Source: an uncultured Thiotrichales bacterium (GTDB lineage: Bacteria; Pseudomonadota; Gammaproteobacteria; CAIRSR01). From it: a stretch of 53,888 nucleotides of DNA. Shown in pieces: positions 36,152 through 45,011 of this stretch. A program made the position numbers and the translations under genes. Below the pieces are notes generated by a model. It was not told where the DNA came from, did not search any database, and saw nothing but the letters and a program-made list of their open reading frames with translations. Each line of letters opens with the position of its first letter. Within the stretch, counting starts at the first letter, position 1. The stretch lies in NCBI GenBank assembly GCA_903881315.1, contig CAIRSR010000028.1:1-53888 (forward strand). The letters are read 5' to 3'.

Positions 36152-36618
36152 CCCCGAGCCTATTCCGTTCGATAGACGGTTCAGCAGCGCCACAAGACCT
36201 TCCCACAGCTTGGGGCCGCTGCCGTTGGGCCGCGATAGCGATACCCTCCACATTATGATGTTCTGGTTTTTTGTAGGCCGTTATCTTGACTGGACGTTAG
36301 TCTCAACTAGCCGACTAGGCTCTCCATGAGACGGAGCGAAGAGAATCAAGCTCCTGCAGAGCGGTTGCCTTCCTCGGTAAAACCAATGACTCAAGACTCA
36401 GAGCCAAAAACCAGAACATCGTGTCACACAAAAATTGCCACACCAACCGCCTCATGGTCTGCCAGATACGCCACAGGATCGGGTATTATATGGCCTTCCC
36501 CTGGATGGGCGCTTTCACCAGACAACAGCACAAAGAATAGCAGGCTGCACCTGACGAGTGGGGCGCTGTAGATTCTAATCCGGTCATGTGGTATCGGGCT
36601 TTTCGCAGAGGAGAACCA
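36152..36618. other. Intergenic region upstream of ccoN
   Basis: 467 bases between argB and ccoN. No terminator or FNR-type TTGAT-N4-ATCAA site was found by eye, although cbb3 operons are often under FNR control. Only an antisense small frame (36424-36630) attracts attention. Confidence 0.45.
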
Positions 36619-36630
36619 GTGGACACGCAT
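36424..36630 (-). pseudogene. Possible remnant of a small periplasmic protein
   Basis: A 68-codon antisense frame with a hydrophobic stretch (Leu-Leu-Phe-Phe-Val-Leu-Leu) followed by an Ala-His-Pro-Gly-Glu-Gly-His segment and ending abruptly at a hydrophobic run. It loosely recalls small secreted proteins with Ala-His-Pro-Gly-His-Gly after the signal peptide and a C-terminal membrane helix. If so, it is truncated by a TGA. It also overlaps the ccoN start, so it may be chance. Confidence 0.22.
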
Positions 36631-38187
36631 AACACGTACAACTACACGGTGGTGCGCCAGTTTGCTCTCATGACGATCCTATGGGGCATCATCGGCACGG
36701 ACATCGGCGTGTGGATTGCCTCTGAACTCGCGTATCCATCCCTCAACCTAGGTGCCCCGTGGTTGTCTTTCGGGCGGCTGCGCCCGCTGCACACCAATAT
36801 CGCAATCTTTGCCTTTGGTGGTAGCGCCTTATTCGCAACCTCCTACTATGTGGTGCAGCGCACCTGTCACACCCGACTCTTTAGCGACAAACTCGCCTCC
36901 TTTACCTTCTGGGGGTGGCAGCTCGTCATGGTGCTGGCCCTACTCACCCTGCCACTCGGGATGACAAGCGGTCGGGCCTATGCCGAGTTAGAGTGGCCGA
37001 TTGACATCCTCCTTGCCTTGGTGTGGGGTGCCTATGCAATCGTCTTCTTCGGCACCTTGCTCCAGCGCAGCACACCCCACATCTATGTGGCCAATTGGTT
37101 CTTCGGTGCCTACATCCTAGCAGTCGCCTTGTTGGAACTCTTCGCGAGCGCAGCACTGCCAGTAAGCCTTTGGCCGATGAAGTCCTACTCGGTCTACCCG
37201 GGCGCGGTAGACGCCATGGTGACCTGGTGGTACGGACACGGCCTCATCGGATCATTCCTCACAGCGGCCTTCTTTGGCGCACTGTATTACTTCCTACCAC
37301 GACAGATCGGGCGTCCCCTCTACTCATACCGACTGGCCATAGTGCAGTTTTGGGCAACCGTATCGCTCGCCTTGTGGTCTGGCCCCCAGCATCTGCTCTA
37401 CACTGCCTTGCCCGACTGGCTCCAATCGCTCGGCATGGTGTTCGCCTTGCTCTTGCTCGTCCCCTTTTCCGGCGGGGTTGTGAATGGATTCATGACGATG
37501 AGCGGAGAATGGCACCGGCTACGCACCGACCCTGTCCTCCGTTTTTTCATCGCCGCACTTCTCTTCTATGGTCTCTCGATCGTCGAAGGATCGGTGATGG
37601 CGATCAAGTCCATCAACGCACTCACCCACTACACCGATTGGACAGTAGGCCACGCCCATGCCGGCGGACTCGGCTGGATCGGATTCCTCACCATCGGTGC
37701 GCTCTACGCCATGCTGCCCCGCTTGCTGCGGTGTGAACAGATGTACAGCACACGCCTCATTGACACCCATTTCTGGCTTGCCACCACTGGTGTTGTGCTC
37801 TATCTGCTTGCCATGGCGGCAGCAGGTGTGGTGCAGAGTACGATGTGGTACGCAGAAAATGACGACGGCACACTCACCTACCGATTTATCGAGTCCGTCC
37901 AAGCGACCCATTACCTCTATGTTGTGCGTGCCTTCGGTGGCTTTTTGTATTTGATCGGGATGGTAGTCATGGCCTACAACGCCTGGAAGACCGTTGTCGG
38001 CAGTATGCCGGTCACGACGTCTGCTGCCTCTCACCACACGCATGCCCCCGCCAACCCGTCGATTGGCGCAGGTCATTCCGCAGAAACCCACCACCCAAGC
38101 GACGCGCATCACGCCGACCCACACCATACCAATCCGCATCATACCGCCACCCGCGACTCTCACGGCGACATGAGGAGACATCCATGA
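36619..38187 (+). CDS. ccoN: CcoN-like cbb3 oxidase subunit I with altered active site
   Basis: The catalytic heme-copper subunit, 522 residues, about 12-14 membrane helices. The GTG at 36619 is chosen: AGGAG lies five bases upstream. With this start the residue numbers agree with the well-studied P. stutzeri CcoN. His207 (Trp-Trp-Tyr-Gly-His) and His258 remain as CuB ligands, and the heme ligands are kept in Leu-His-Thr-Asn and Gly-His-Ala-His. But residue 257, normally a CuB-ligating His, is Gln (CAG at 37387), residue 251, the Tyr cross-linked to His207, is Ala (GCC at 37369), and K-channel Ser240 and His243 are Ala and Gln. Tyr317 is retained. The last 50 residues are unusually His-rich. 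It heads ccoNOQP. Assembly is plausible; normal O2 reduction is doubtful. Confidence 0.9.
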   Translation: MDTHNTYNYTVVRQFALMTILWGIIGTDIGVWIASELAYPSLNLGAPWLSFGRLRPLHTNIAIFAFGGSALFATSYYVVQRTCHTRLFSDKLASFTFWGWQLVMVLALLTLPLGMTSGRAYAELEWPIDILLALVWGAYAIVFFGTLLQRSTPHIYVANWFFGAYILAVALLELFASAALPVSLWPMKSYSVYPGAVDAMVTWWYGHGLIGSFLTAAFFGALYYFLPRQIGRPLYSYRLAIVQFWATVSLALWSGPQHLLYTALPDWLQSLGMVFALLLLVPFSGGVVNGFMTMSGEWHRLRTDPVLRFFIAALLFYGLSIVEGSVMAIKSINALTHYTDWTVGHAHAGGLGWIGFLTIGALYAMLPRLLRCEQMYSTRLIDTHFWLATTGVVLYLLAMAAAGVVQSTMWYAENDDGTLTYRFIESVQATHYLYVVRAFGGFLYLIGMVVMAYNAWKTVVGSMPVTTSAASHHTHAPANPSIGAGHSAETHHPSDAHHADPHHTNPHHTATRDSHGDMRRHP

Positions 38188-38852
38188 GTCATGAGGTTGT
38201 CGAAAAGAAAGTAGGCCTATTAGCAGTTCTTGTCCTGTCGCTTGTCAGCATTGGTGGCTTGGCGGAGATCGTGCCCTTGTTCTTTCTCACCGCACCCCCT
38301 GGGGTTGGCTCAACCGTAGAACCCGTACAAGGGTTACAGCCCTACGATGCCTTACGCCTTGAGGGGCGCGATATCTATCTACGCGAAGGGTGTGGCCAAT
38401 GTCATACCCAGATGGTGCGCCCGTTACAGGCAGAGACCGAACGCTTCGGGCACTACTCACTCGCTGGGGAGTCGGTATACGACCACCCCTCTTTGTGGGG
38501 CTCAAAACGCACCGGGCCTGATCTGGCCCAGATCGGGAGCCGCTACAGTGACTTTTGGAATCGGGAACACCTGCGCAACCCCGAAGCGGTAGTACATGGC
38601 TCGGTCATGCCAGCCTACCCGTGGCTCGCACGTACTGTTCTAGACGGTGCGCTGACGACCACCAAGATGCGTACGATGAATACCCTCATCACGCTCACCT
38701 GTGCGACCTGCGCAACCTATTCCGAAAAACAGATCGAAGAGGGGCCAGCCAAGGTTCGCGGCAGCACCGAAGAGGAGGCCCTGATTGCCTATCTCAATGG
38801 CGACCCGGATCAACCGGGCGGTCTTGGGCAGTTGTCCACCCCTGTGAGGTAA
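38184..38852 (+). CDS. ccoO: cbb3-type oxidase subunit II, monoheme cytochrome c
   Basis: A membrane-anchored cytochrome c that passes electrons to CcoN. It has 222 residues, with an N-terminal membrane helix (about 10-35) and one heme site Cys70-Gly-Gln-Cys73-His74. The distal Met ligand is likely in Val-Met-Pro-Ala-Tyr-Pro-Trp near 141. The typical Gly-Arg-Asp-Ile-Tyr-Xaa-Xaa-Glu-Gly-Cys entry and Gly-Pro-Asp-Leu-Ala segments are present. An extra Cys-Ala-Thr-Cys pair near 172, where relatives have no cysteines, is unusual. The ATG overlaps the ccoN stop. Confidence 0.93.
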   Translation: MSHEVVEKKVGLLAVLVLSLVSIGGLAEIVPLFFLTAPPGVGSTVEPVQGLQPYDALRLEGRDIYLREGCGQCHTQMVRPLQAETERFGHYSLAGESVYDHPSLWGSKRTGPDLAQIGSRYSDFWNREHLRNPEAVVHGSVMPAYPWLARTVLDGALTTTKMRTMNTLITLTCATCATYSEKQIEEGPAKVRGSTEEEALIAYLNGDPDQPGGLGQLSTPVR

Positions 38853-38856
38853 GTGC

Positions 38857-39042
38857 ATGGATTTTTTACTGATCCACCAGGTATACACCGTTGTGCTCTT
38901 CGTCCTGTTCGTCGCCATCCTGGGATGGGCGTGGGACAGCGCCCGTCAGTCGTCCTTTCATACCGCAGCCCACTTGCCCTTCATAGACAGCCCAACGGAT
39001 GACACGATGACTGCTGCGCTGGGGGAAAATCATCATGAGTGA
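38857..39042 (+). CDS. ccoQ: cbb3-type oxidase subunit CcoQ
   Basis: A 61-residue single-helix protein that stabilises the cbb3 complex. One transmembrane segment (about 6-26) precedes a short polar tail with Trp-Asp-Ser-Ala-Arg. It starts five bases after ccoO and overlaps the start of ccoP by eight bases. Size and position identify it; the sequence is poorly conserved in this family. Confidence 0.85.
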   Translation: MDFLLIHQVYTVVLFVLFVAILGWAWDSARQSSFHTAAHLPFIDSPTDDTMTAALGENHHE

Positions 39043-39958
39043 ATTTTGGAGCCTGTGGGTTGTACTCTGTGTTTTGGGCAGCCTCTTTGCCTGTCTTGGG
39101 TTGATCGCCTGGGCCAGCAGACGCGCATCCGACGACTTGGTTGAAGACAACAGTTTGCAGGCTAGCCTCAAAAGTTGGGGTGATGTACGTGCGTACGATG
39201 CCCCAGTACCGCCCGAGTGGCTGTATCTGTTCTATCTCGGTATATTTTTTGCGGCAGTCTATTTCTCTTTGTACCCCGCCTTAGGAAAGTTTCCCGGCGC
39301 TTTGCTCTGGACATCAGAGCGCCAGTACTCGCAAGCGGTAGGACAATACCAGATCCGGTACGCCGCGAAATACTCCCAATACCTCACCCGCACCCTCCCA
39401 GAACTTGCGAAGGATCCGGTTGCGAGGAAAACCGGGCAGCGTTTGTTCATGACATATTGCTCGAATTGTCACCAAACCGCTGGTCAAGACCGAGAGCACT
39501 ATCCAAAACTGACCGACCGCGATTGGCTGTGGGGCGGCAATCCTGATCAGATTGAGGCAACCATTACCAACGGTCGCACTGGAATCATGCCCGCATGGGG
39601 AGCCGTCCTAGGAGAGCAGGGAGTCGCGGAAACGGCAAGTTATGTCATCAGTCTTGCGGGCTATGTACCAACCGATCCCGGGAAAATCGCCGCAGGCAAA
39701 GAAAAGTTCGCCCTTTACTGCGCCTTCTGTCACGCCGCCGACGGTAGGGGCGACCAACGACAAGGTTCCCCGAATCTCGCGGACAAAACGTGGACGCACA
39801 TCGCCTCTCGCGATGTACTCTACAACCCGAGATTAGAGGCTGGCGTCCGTGCCGCCATTGCCAACGGTTTCACTAATCTCATGCCATCCCATTGGAATAT
39901 GCTGGATCGTGCACAGATTCACCTCTTGGCAGCCTATGTCTATAGTCTGTCTAATTAA
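39035..39958 (+). CDS. ccoP: cbb3-type oxidase subunit III, diheme cytochrome c
   Basis: A membrane-anchored diheme cytochrome c that takes electrons from the bc1 complex or soluble carriers. It has 307 residues with two N-terminal membrane helices (about 5-27 and 62-82). The two heme sites are Cys142-Ser-Asn-Cys145-His146 and Cys229-Ala-Phe-Cys232-His233. The conserved Asp-Gly-Ile/Tyr-Asp-Xaa-Pro-Val-Pro-like linker appears as Ala-Tyr-Asp-Ala-Pro-Val-Pro near 53-59. Its end overlaps the convergent cyoE end by eight bases. The maturation genes ccoGHIS are not in this window. Confidence 0.94.
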   Translation: MSEFWSLWVVLCVLGSLFACLGLIAWASRRASDDLVEDNSLQASLKSWGDVRAYDAPVPPEWLYLFYLGIFFAAVYFSLYPALGKFPGALLWTSERQYSQAVGQYQIRYAAKYSQYLTRTLPELAKDPVARKTGQRLFMTYCSNCHQTAGQDREHYPKLTDRDWLWGGNPDQIEATITNGRTGIMPAWGAVLGEQGVAETASYVISLAGYVPTDPGKIAAGKEKFALYCAFCHAADGRGDQRQGSPNLADKTWTHIASRDVLYNPRLEAGVRAAIANGFTNLMPSHWNMLDRAQIHLLAAYVYSLSN

Positions 39959-40853
39959 ATGAAAGACCACCGCGATGGTGGTCAACCAGCAGCGCGATAA
40001 ACAGAAGGGGCAGGTAGAGAATTGACCAGTGGAAGGTCTTTTGGGCAATGCGATCAGAATAATTCTTCCACACCTGCCAGGCATAGGCCAAGAATACCGC
40101 ATCAAGTATACCAGCAGCCAGCAGATAGATAAGGCCGCTCATCCCAATCCAATAGGGAACGACAGTAATTAGCGTCAATCCCACGGTATACAAGAATACG
40201 TGGCGTCGTGTCAGGACAGCCCCATGGGTAACCGGCAGCATCGGCAGACCAGCGGCCTTGTATTCTTGTGCGCGGTAGAGCGCAAGCGACCAGAAATGCG
40301 GTGGCGTCCAAAAAAAGATTATCAGAAACAACAACCACGCATCTATCGGCACTTGGTTTGTGGCTGCCGCCCAACCCAACACCGGGGACATGGCCCCAGA
40401 AGCGCCGCCGATCACAATATTCTGCGGGGTATTGGGCTTTAAGAACACCGTGTAAACCACGGTGTACCCAAGAAAGGTCGCAAGCGTGAGCCACATTGTC
40501 AGCGGGTTCACCTCACCGTATAGAACGCCTAAGCCAACCCCCCCTAGCACACCCGATAACAACATCGTCTCGAGCGAATTGACCTCGCCCCGTGGTAATG
40601 GCCGGGCATTGGTTCTCTTCATGAGGGCATCGATATTTCGCTCGATCAGACAATTGATCGCAGCAGCGGCACCGGCAACAAAGGCAATACCGAACATTCC
40701 TGAGATCAGAATGCGCAGCGGCACCACGCCAGGCACAGCCAAGAACATACTAACCACCGCGCAAAAGACCACCAACTGAACAACGCGGGGCTTTGTTAGC
40801 AGAAAATATTGGTGAAGCCTGTGTAGGATGAGTTGCAAAGGGAGCGGTCTCAT
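39951..40853 (-). CDS. cyoE: Protoheme IX farnesyltransferase
   Basis: A membrane prenyltransferase that converts heme b to heme o for the aa3-type oxidase (CtaB/CyoE). It has 300 residues and about nine helices. The start of the family is seen as Leu-Thr-Lys-Pro-Arg-Val-Val. The first polyprenyl-binding motif reads Asn-Cys-Leu-Ile-Glu-Arg-Asn-Ile-Asp, with Glu in place of the usual first Asp, followed by Met-Lys-Arg-Thr. The second is [11 protein letters not shown]. The ATG at 40853 is preferred over a TTG at 40877. Together with ctaA it supplies heme a. Confidence 0.92.
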   Translation of the reverse strand: MRPLPLQLILHRLHQYFLLTKPRVVQLVVFCAVVSMFLAVPGVVPLRILISGMFGIAFVAGAAAAINCLIERNIDALMKRTNARPLPRGEVNSLETMLLSGVLGGVGLGVLYGEVNPLTMWLTLATFLGYTVVYTVFLKPNTPQNIVIGGASGAMSPVLGWAAATNQVPIDAWLLFLIIFFWTPPHFWSLALYRAQEYKAAGLPMLPVTHGAVLTRRHVFLYTVGLTLITVVPYWIGMSGLIYLLAAGILDAVFLAYAWQVWKNYSDRIAQKTFHWSILYLPLLFIALLVDHHRGGLSFN

Positions 40854-40914
40854 ATCGATACGGTCGTTTCTGCCCAATCCAGAGCGGTATTCCGAACCGG
40901 CTTATAATGTGAAA

Positions 40915-41451
40915 TTACCTTGACTTAGTAATCGGAAAGAAAGAATAAGCAAGCGCAATCTCGTGCACGTCAACTGGTAAGTCGGGGCTGACGTAAAAGA
41001 CCAAAGGCATCTGTCTCTCCTCGCCAGCTTGCAATTGTTGTTGCTTAAAACAGAAGCACTCTATTTTCTTAAAATACTGCGCTACCCATCCCGGGCTAAC
41101 ACTCGGCACCGCCTGCCCGCTCAGTGTTTCGTTGGTCGGGTTGCGAGCATAAAACGTGGTGGTGGTAATCTCACCAGGATGCACCGTAATCCTTTCTGTG
41201 GTTGGGCGGAATTCCCAACTCAATCCTTGCATGGTCGTCCCCGCAAACTCCACTGTCACAAAGCGCGAGAGATCCGCTGTCACGCCACCCGCCCAAGAGA
41301 CCACACCCTCGGTTTTACCATTTAACCCAGTCACCCGGCAAATGATGGTGTAGAAAGGAACCAACGCACACCCAAAGGCAAAGGCACCCAAAACGAGCGC
41401 CACCAATTTCACAATCAAGCGGTTACTGTTCGGGGCAAGCACTTGATGCAC
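40915..41451 (-). CDS. ctaG: Cytochrome c oxidase assembly protein CtaG/Cox11
   Basis: The copper chaperone that delivers CuB to CoxA. It has 178 residues from a GTG at 41451 that has AGGA nine bases upstream; the longer frame overlaps coxA. One N-terminal membrane helix (about 14-36) is followed by the periplasmic domain with the Tyr-Ala-Xaa-Asn-Pro-Thr segment near 97-102 and the copper site Glu-Cys-Phe-Cys-Phe near 128-132. It directly follows coxA, as usual. The expected next gene, coxC for subunit III, is absent; cyoE follows instead. Confidence 0.9.
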   Translation of the reverse strand: MHQVLAPNSNRLIVKLVALVLGAFAFGCALVPFYTIICRVTGLNGKTEGVVSWAGGVTADLSRFVTVEFAGTTMQGLSWEFRPTTERITVHPGEITTTTFYARNPTNETLSGQAVPSVSPGWVAQYFKKIECFCFKQQQLQAGEERQMPLVFYVSPDLPVDVHEIALAYSFFPITKSR

Positions 41452-41503
41452 AGCATGGGTTCCTGTGAAACAGCACAATCTTTGGGGAACGACAGGAGTA
41501 CAA

Positions 41504-43075
41504 CTATGATGGCGGAGGGGAGGACGGTGTCCACTCCAACCCAACAGCACCCTCCCACGGCTTGTCAGCGGCCTTCTCACCATGCCCACGGATCGTCTGA
41601 ATGACGTTATACAGGAAGATCAATTGCGCCGCACCGAGCACAAACGCTGCAACACTGATCACCCGATTCCAATCGGCGTATTTGATGGCATAGTCAACCA
41701 CATGCCGGGGCATACCCGCTAGGCCAACCATCATCATCGAAAGAAAAGTAACATTAAAGGAGACAGCAGTAATCCAGAAATGCAGCCTACCCAGGCTTTC
41801 ATTGTACATCCGCCCCGTCATTTTTGGCAGATAGTAATACACCGTCGCCATCATACCCAACACAGCCGCACCAAAGAATGGATAGTGGAAATGACCCGTG
41901 ATGTACATGGTATTGTGGTACTGAGAATAGGCACCTGCGTCTGGGATCAGAACACCCGACAGGCCGCCAATCAACATGCCCACAATCGCACCCAGGGCAA
42001 ACAACATCGGTGTTTCAAACGTCATTGCTCCGCGCCAGATGGTGCCTATCCAACAGAAGATTAACACCGACGTTGGCACCGAGATGGAAAACGTCGCGTA
42101 CATGAAATATAGGTTTTCCATCAGCGGTAAACCCTGCGCCAACATATGATGCCCCCAGACGATAGAGCCAAGGAAGGCAATTGCCCAGTACGAATAGACC
42201 TGCGCCTTATATCCATAGATCGGCTTGCGGGAGAAAGCAGAAAGGATCGTGGGCAAGATAGCCCAGGCTGGTAATACCACGATATAAACTTCTGGGTGAC
42301 CAAAAAACCAAAACAGATGTTGGAATAGGATCGGATCACCGCCACCAGAGGCAATAAAGAAATGTGTGCCGAAATGACGGTCGGCAAACAATAGGCCCAC
42401 CGCCGTAGCCAGCACTGGCACCACCAGCAATAATAAAAACGCGACGACTAGCCACCCCCAGCAGAACAGCGGCATACTCCACAGCGACATCGTCGGTGTG
42501 CGTAGGGTTAGCACAGTAACAATGACATTGAACGCACCAAAAATAGAAGAGATCCCGAAGAGATACACCGCAACGATGGTAAAATCCACGCCCAGTCTCG
42601 ACTGCATATCCAGGCCAGTATTGTCCATCGTCCATGACGCCTGCGAAGCCCCATCACCAACACCGAAAAATTGTAAGAAGAATGGGATTAGTAACACCAT
42701 TACCGCCAATGGTAAAAGCCAGAAACCCCATTTACTAAGACGCGGTAAGGCTGTTCTGGGTGAACCAATCATCAATGGGATTAGATAATTATTAAGACCC
42801 GTGGCAAAGGGCATAATAAATGCAAACACCATAGCCAGGCCATGCAGCGTGACCAATTGGTTATAGAGCGAACCCTGCAAAAACTGGACACCCGGCGCGG
42901 CTAGCTCCGCACGAAACACCAACGCAAGCATTCCAGCAACGAAAAACATCGCTGCCGAAAAGCCCATGTACAGCAACCCGATGTCCTTATGATCGGTGGT
43001 CACCAACCAACGCCTAAGGCCGGTCGGATACCCAGGGTGGGCATCCTTTGGTTCTACTATTGTTGCACTCGTCAT
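41504..43075 (-). CDS. coxA: Cytochrome c oxidase subunit I (A-type) with altered proton channels
   Basis: A 523-residue heme-copper oxidase subunit with 12 helices. Heme a ligand His78, CuB ligands His260, His309 and His310, the Gly-His-Pro-Glu262-Val-Tyr264 active-site motif and heme ligands His395/His397 are intact. Gap-free comparison with R. sphaeroides subunit I shows several losses. D-channel entrance Asp132 is Arg107, Asn139 is Ser114, K-channel Lys362 is Leu338, Mg-site Asp412 is Asn388, and Arg482 is His458. The enzyme probably still binds and reduces O2, since Glu262 and Tyr264 remain, but proton pumping by the classical routes is doubtful. It lies 35 bases after coxB. Confidence 0.92.
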   Translation of the reverse strand: MTSATIVEPKDAHPGYPTGLRRWLVTTDHKDIGLLYMGFSAAMFFVAGMLALVFRAELAAPGVQFLQGSLYNQLVTLHGLAMVFAFIMPFATGLNNYLIPLMIGSPRTALPRLSKWGFWLLPLAVMVLLIPFFLQFFGVGDGASQASWTMDNTGLDMQSRLGVDFTIVAVYLFGISSIFGAFNVIVTVLTLRTPTMSLWSMPLFCWGWLVVAFLLLLVVPVLATAVGLLFADRHFGTHFFIASGGGDPILFQHLFWFFGHPEVYIVVLPAWAILPTILSAFSRKPIYGYKAQVYSYWAIAFLGSIVWGHHMLAQGLPLMENLYFMYATFSISVPTSVLIFCWIGTIWRGAMTFETPMLFALGAIVGMLIGGLSGVLIPDAGAYSQYHNTMYITGHFHYPFFGAAVLGMMATVYYYLPKMTGRMYNESLGRLHFWITAVSFNVTFLSMMMVGLAGMPRHVVDYAIKYADWNRVISVAAFVLGAAQLIFLYNVIQTIRGHGEKAADKPWEGAVGLEWTPSSPPPS

Positions 43076-43110
43076 TGTTAAACCATATCGTACACAATCG
43101 TAACGGCAGG

Positions 43111-44268
43111 CTAACGCAACTTCCGCACCAGAACGGGCTGTAAAACATCGCCCGTCTTGTTGCCAAAGGAATTGCGCTCGTAGGTAACGACAGCGGCAAT
43201 ATCAACGTCACTTAAGGTATTTTTAAAAGCCTGCATCGCCGTGCCCTGTTTACCATTCAGTACACGATCAAGATGCCCATCCTTAATCAGCCGACCACTC
43301 GCATCTTGGTACGGGCTATTCACTATCTTGCTGTCAGCAAGCGCCGGAAAAACACCTGGGATACCAACCCCACCGGGAAGATGACAGGAAATGCAGATCT
43401 TTTCGTAGATGCCCTGACCATGCTGCAGCAACTCATCCTTCGTCCAGACCTTCTCAGCGCTCGTAGTCAATGCTTCCTGTTCTGCCTTTTTCTTGGCAAC
43501 CCAAGCCGCAAATCTTTCCACCGAAACGGCTTCTACAACGATTGGCATAAACGCATGGTTCGTACCACAGATCTGCGCACATTGTCCGCGATAGGTGCCT
43601 TCTTTTTCAATCTTAACCCAGGTTTCTCGCAGAAACCCAGGCACCGCAGCCCGCTTCACACCAAAAGCAGGCACACTCCAAGCGTGCATGACATCAGAGG
43701 ACAGCAAAAGAATCCGTATCTTTTTATTGACCGGCAGAACAAGCGGGTTATCCACCTCAAGCAGATAATTATCCCCTTTCGCCGCCCCCTGATAGATCTG
43801 CGTCAATGGCGTTGACAGACTGCTAACAAATTTTATGCCCTGCGCCGGATACTCATACTGCCATTTCCACTGACTCGCCGTAACCCTTAGAACCAGATCA
43901 GCACCTTCTTGGGTATTCTCCATTGTCACAGCAGCATAGTAGGCTGGCACCCCTACCCAGACATAATCGACAAAAACTAGCCCTATGAACGGAAGAGCAG
44001 ACAACACCCACAGCGTCGGTGTCGTTGGCCCGGTAAAGATCGCCGGCTTAAATCCTTTGTCTTTCCGATGGTAGAATAACGAATAGGCCATCACGGCCAT
44101 GGTACTCACAAACAGAGCAATAACAAGCACCATAAACCGATTATGGATACGCAAGGCATCATCAGCAAGCGGCGCCACTGCCGGCTGAAAATTGAAGGCC
44201 CAGTCAGCGTAGGCAGAACCACCAAGACACGCCAGCAATAGAAACGATAGACAAGATTTTCTAAGCAT
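43111..44268 (-). CDS. coxB: Cytochrome c oxidase subunit II with fused cytochrome c (caa3-type)
   Basis: A periplasmic-facing subunit that takes electrons into CuA. It has 385 residues. A signal peptide (1-21), two membrane helices (about 40-65 and 83-107), the aromatic Trp-Lys-Trp-Gln-Tyr segment near 134-138 and the CuA site His195, Cys230, Cys234, His238, Met241 are present. The usual Glu in Cys-Ala-Glu-Xaa-Cys is Gln232, matching the changed Mg site in CoxA. A C-terminal cytochrome c domain has Cys292-Ile-Ser-Cys295-His296. The ATG at 44268 starts the signal peptide; a TTG lies at 44295. Confidence 0.93.
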   Translation of the reverse strand: MLRKSCLSFLLLACLGGSAYADWAFNFQPAVAPLADDALRIHNRFMVLVIALFVSTMAVMAYSLFYHRKDKGFKPAIFTGPTTPTLWVLSALPFIGLVFVDYVWVGVPAYYAAVTMENTQEGADLVLRVTASQWKWQYEYPAQGIKFVSSLSTPLTQIYQGAAKGDNYLLEVDNPLVLPVNKKIRILLLSSDVMHAWSVPAFGVKRAAVPGFLRETWVKIEKEGTYRGQCAQICGTNHAFMPIVVEAVSVERFAAWVAKKKAEQEALTTSAEKVWTKDELLQHGQGIYEKICISCHLPGGVGIPGVFPALADSKIVNSPYQDASGRLIKDGHLDRVLNGKQGTAMQAFKNTLSDVDIAAVVTYERNSFGNKTGDVLQPVLVRKLR

Positions 44269-44378
44269 CTTTAGGATTTCGGACTCGATCAACACCGCAG
44301 TATAGATTTACAACTGCCGCCTCTTGTTACTCATTATTACAAGGGATTAAACCCTCCAGAACATTAGTAGGGGCACCA

Positions 44379-45011
44379 TCACTGCTTTCTCATGATCACC
44401 ACAAGGTCGTCTTCCATCTTGTCGGCATTCTGGGGCGGGTCAAACAGGGCACAAAGACGCGCACTTGGATCAATCAGAAAAACAGAAGCCGAGTGCGCAA
44501 TGGCATACGACCCTCCCTCACCGACTCGTTGATAAAAGATCCTAAGTTGGCCGGTTAGACTGCGTAAAGCAGACTGCGAACCAGTTGCCCCAAGGAAGGT
44601 AGGACTAAAATAATTTAGGTATTCTTTCAAGCGAACCAAAGTATCACGTTCTGGATCCACGGAAACAAAGGCAAACTGCAATACCTCATCACCGAAACCT
44701 CGACTGCGCATCGCCTTCTGGACATCAACAAAGGTATGCATAATCATCGGGCAAACATCTGGGCAGGTAGTATATCCAAACGTCAACAGGGTCCAACGCC
44801 CTTGCAACGCTTGGCGCGTAAACGGGACATTGCTAAGATCGGTTAGTTGAAAGTCCTCTAGACTGCGCGGCGACGTAAACAGCGTCCCCGCCTTGAGGGG
44901 AGCAACAGCGCCATCCATCATCGGCGTTGTCATCATCCGCACTGACCACCACCCCCCGATCACGAGGACAATGACCGCCGCAAACGCATAGAGCCACCGA
45001 TCATTCTTCAA
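44379..45011 (-). CDS. SCO1/SenC copper chaperone
   Basis: A membrane-anchored thioredoxin-fold protein that helps load CuA of CoxB. It has 210 residues with one N-terminal helix (about 8-25). The copper ligands Cys83, Cys87 in Thr-Cys-Pro-Asp-Val-Cys-Pro and His173 in Ile-Ala-His-Ser-Ala are intact, as is the Ser-Val-Asp-Pro-Glu-Arg-Asp segment near 117-123. Its ATG overlaps the ctaA stop, and coxB starts about 110 bases downstream. Confidence 0.93.
   Translation of the reverse strand: MKNDRWLYAFAAVIVLVIGGWWSVRMMTTPMMDGAVAPLKAGTLFTSPRSLEDFQLTDLSNVPFTRQALQGRWTLLTFGYTTCPDVCPMIMHTFVDVQKAMRSRGFGDEVLQFAFVSVDPERDTLVRLKEYLNYFSPTFLGATGSQSALRSLTGQLRIFYQRVGEGGSYAIAHSASVFLIDPSARLCALFDPPQNADKMEDDLVVIMRKQ

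Noticed and set aside
36152-36618. FNR site upstream of ccoN
   Set aside because: No TTGAT-N4-ATCAA or close variant found by eye.
36619-38187. CcoN changes as a frameshift or pseudogene
   Set aside because: The frame is intact, flanking motifs are conserved and ccoOQP follow with normal overlaps; only specific active-site and K-channel positions differ.
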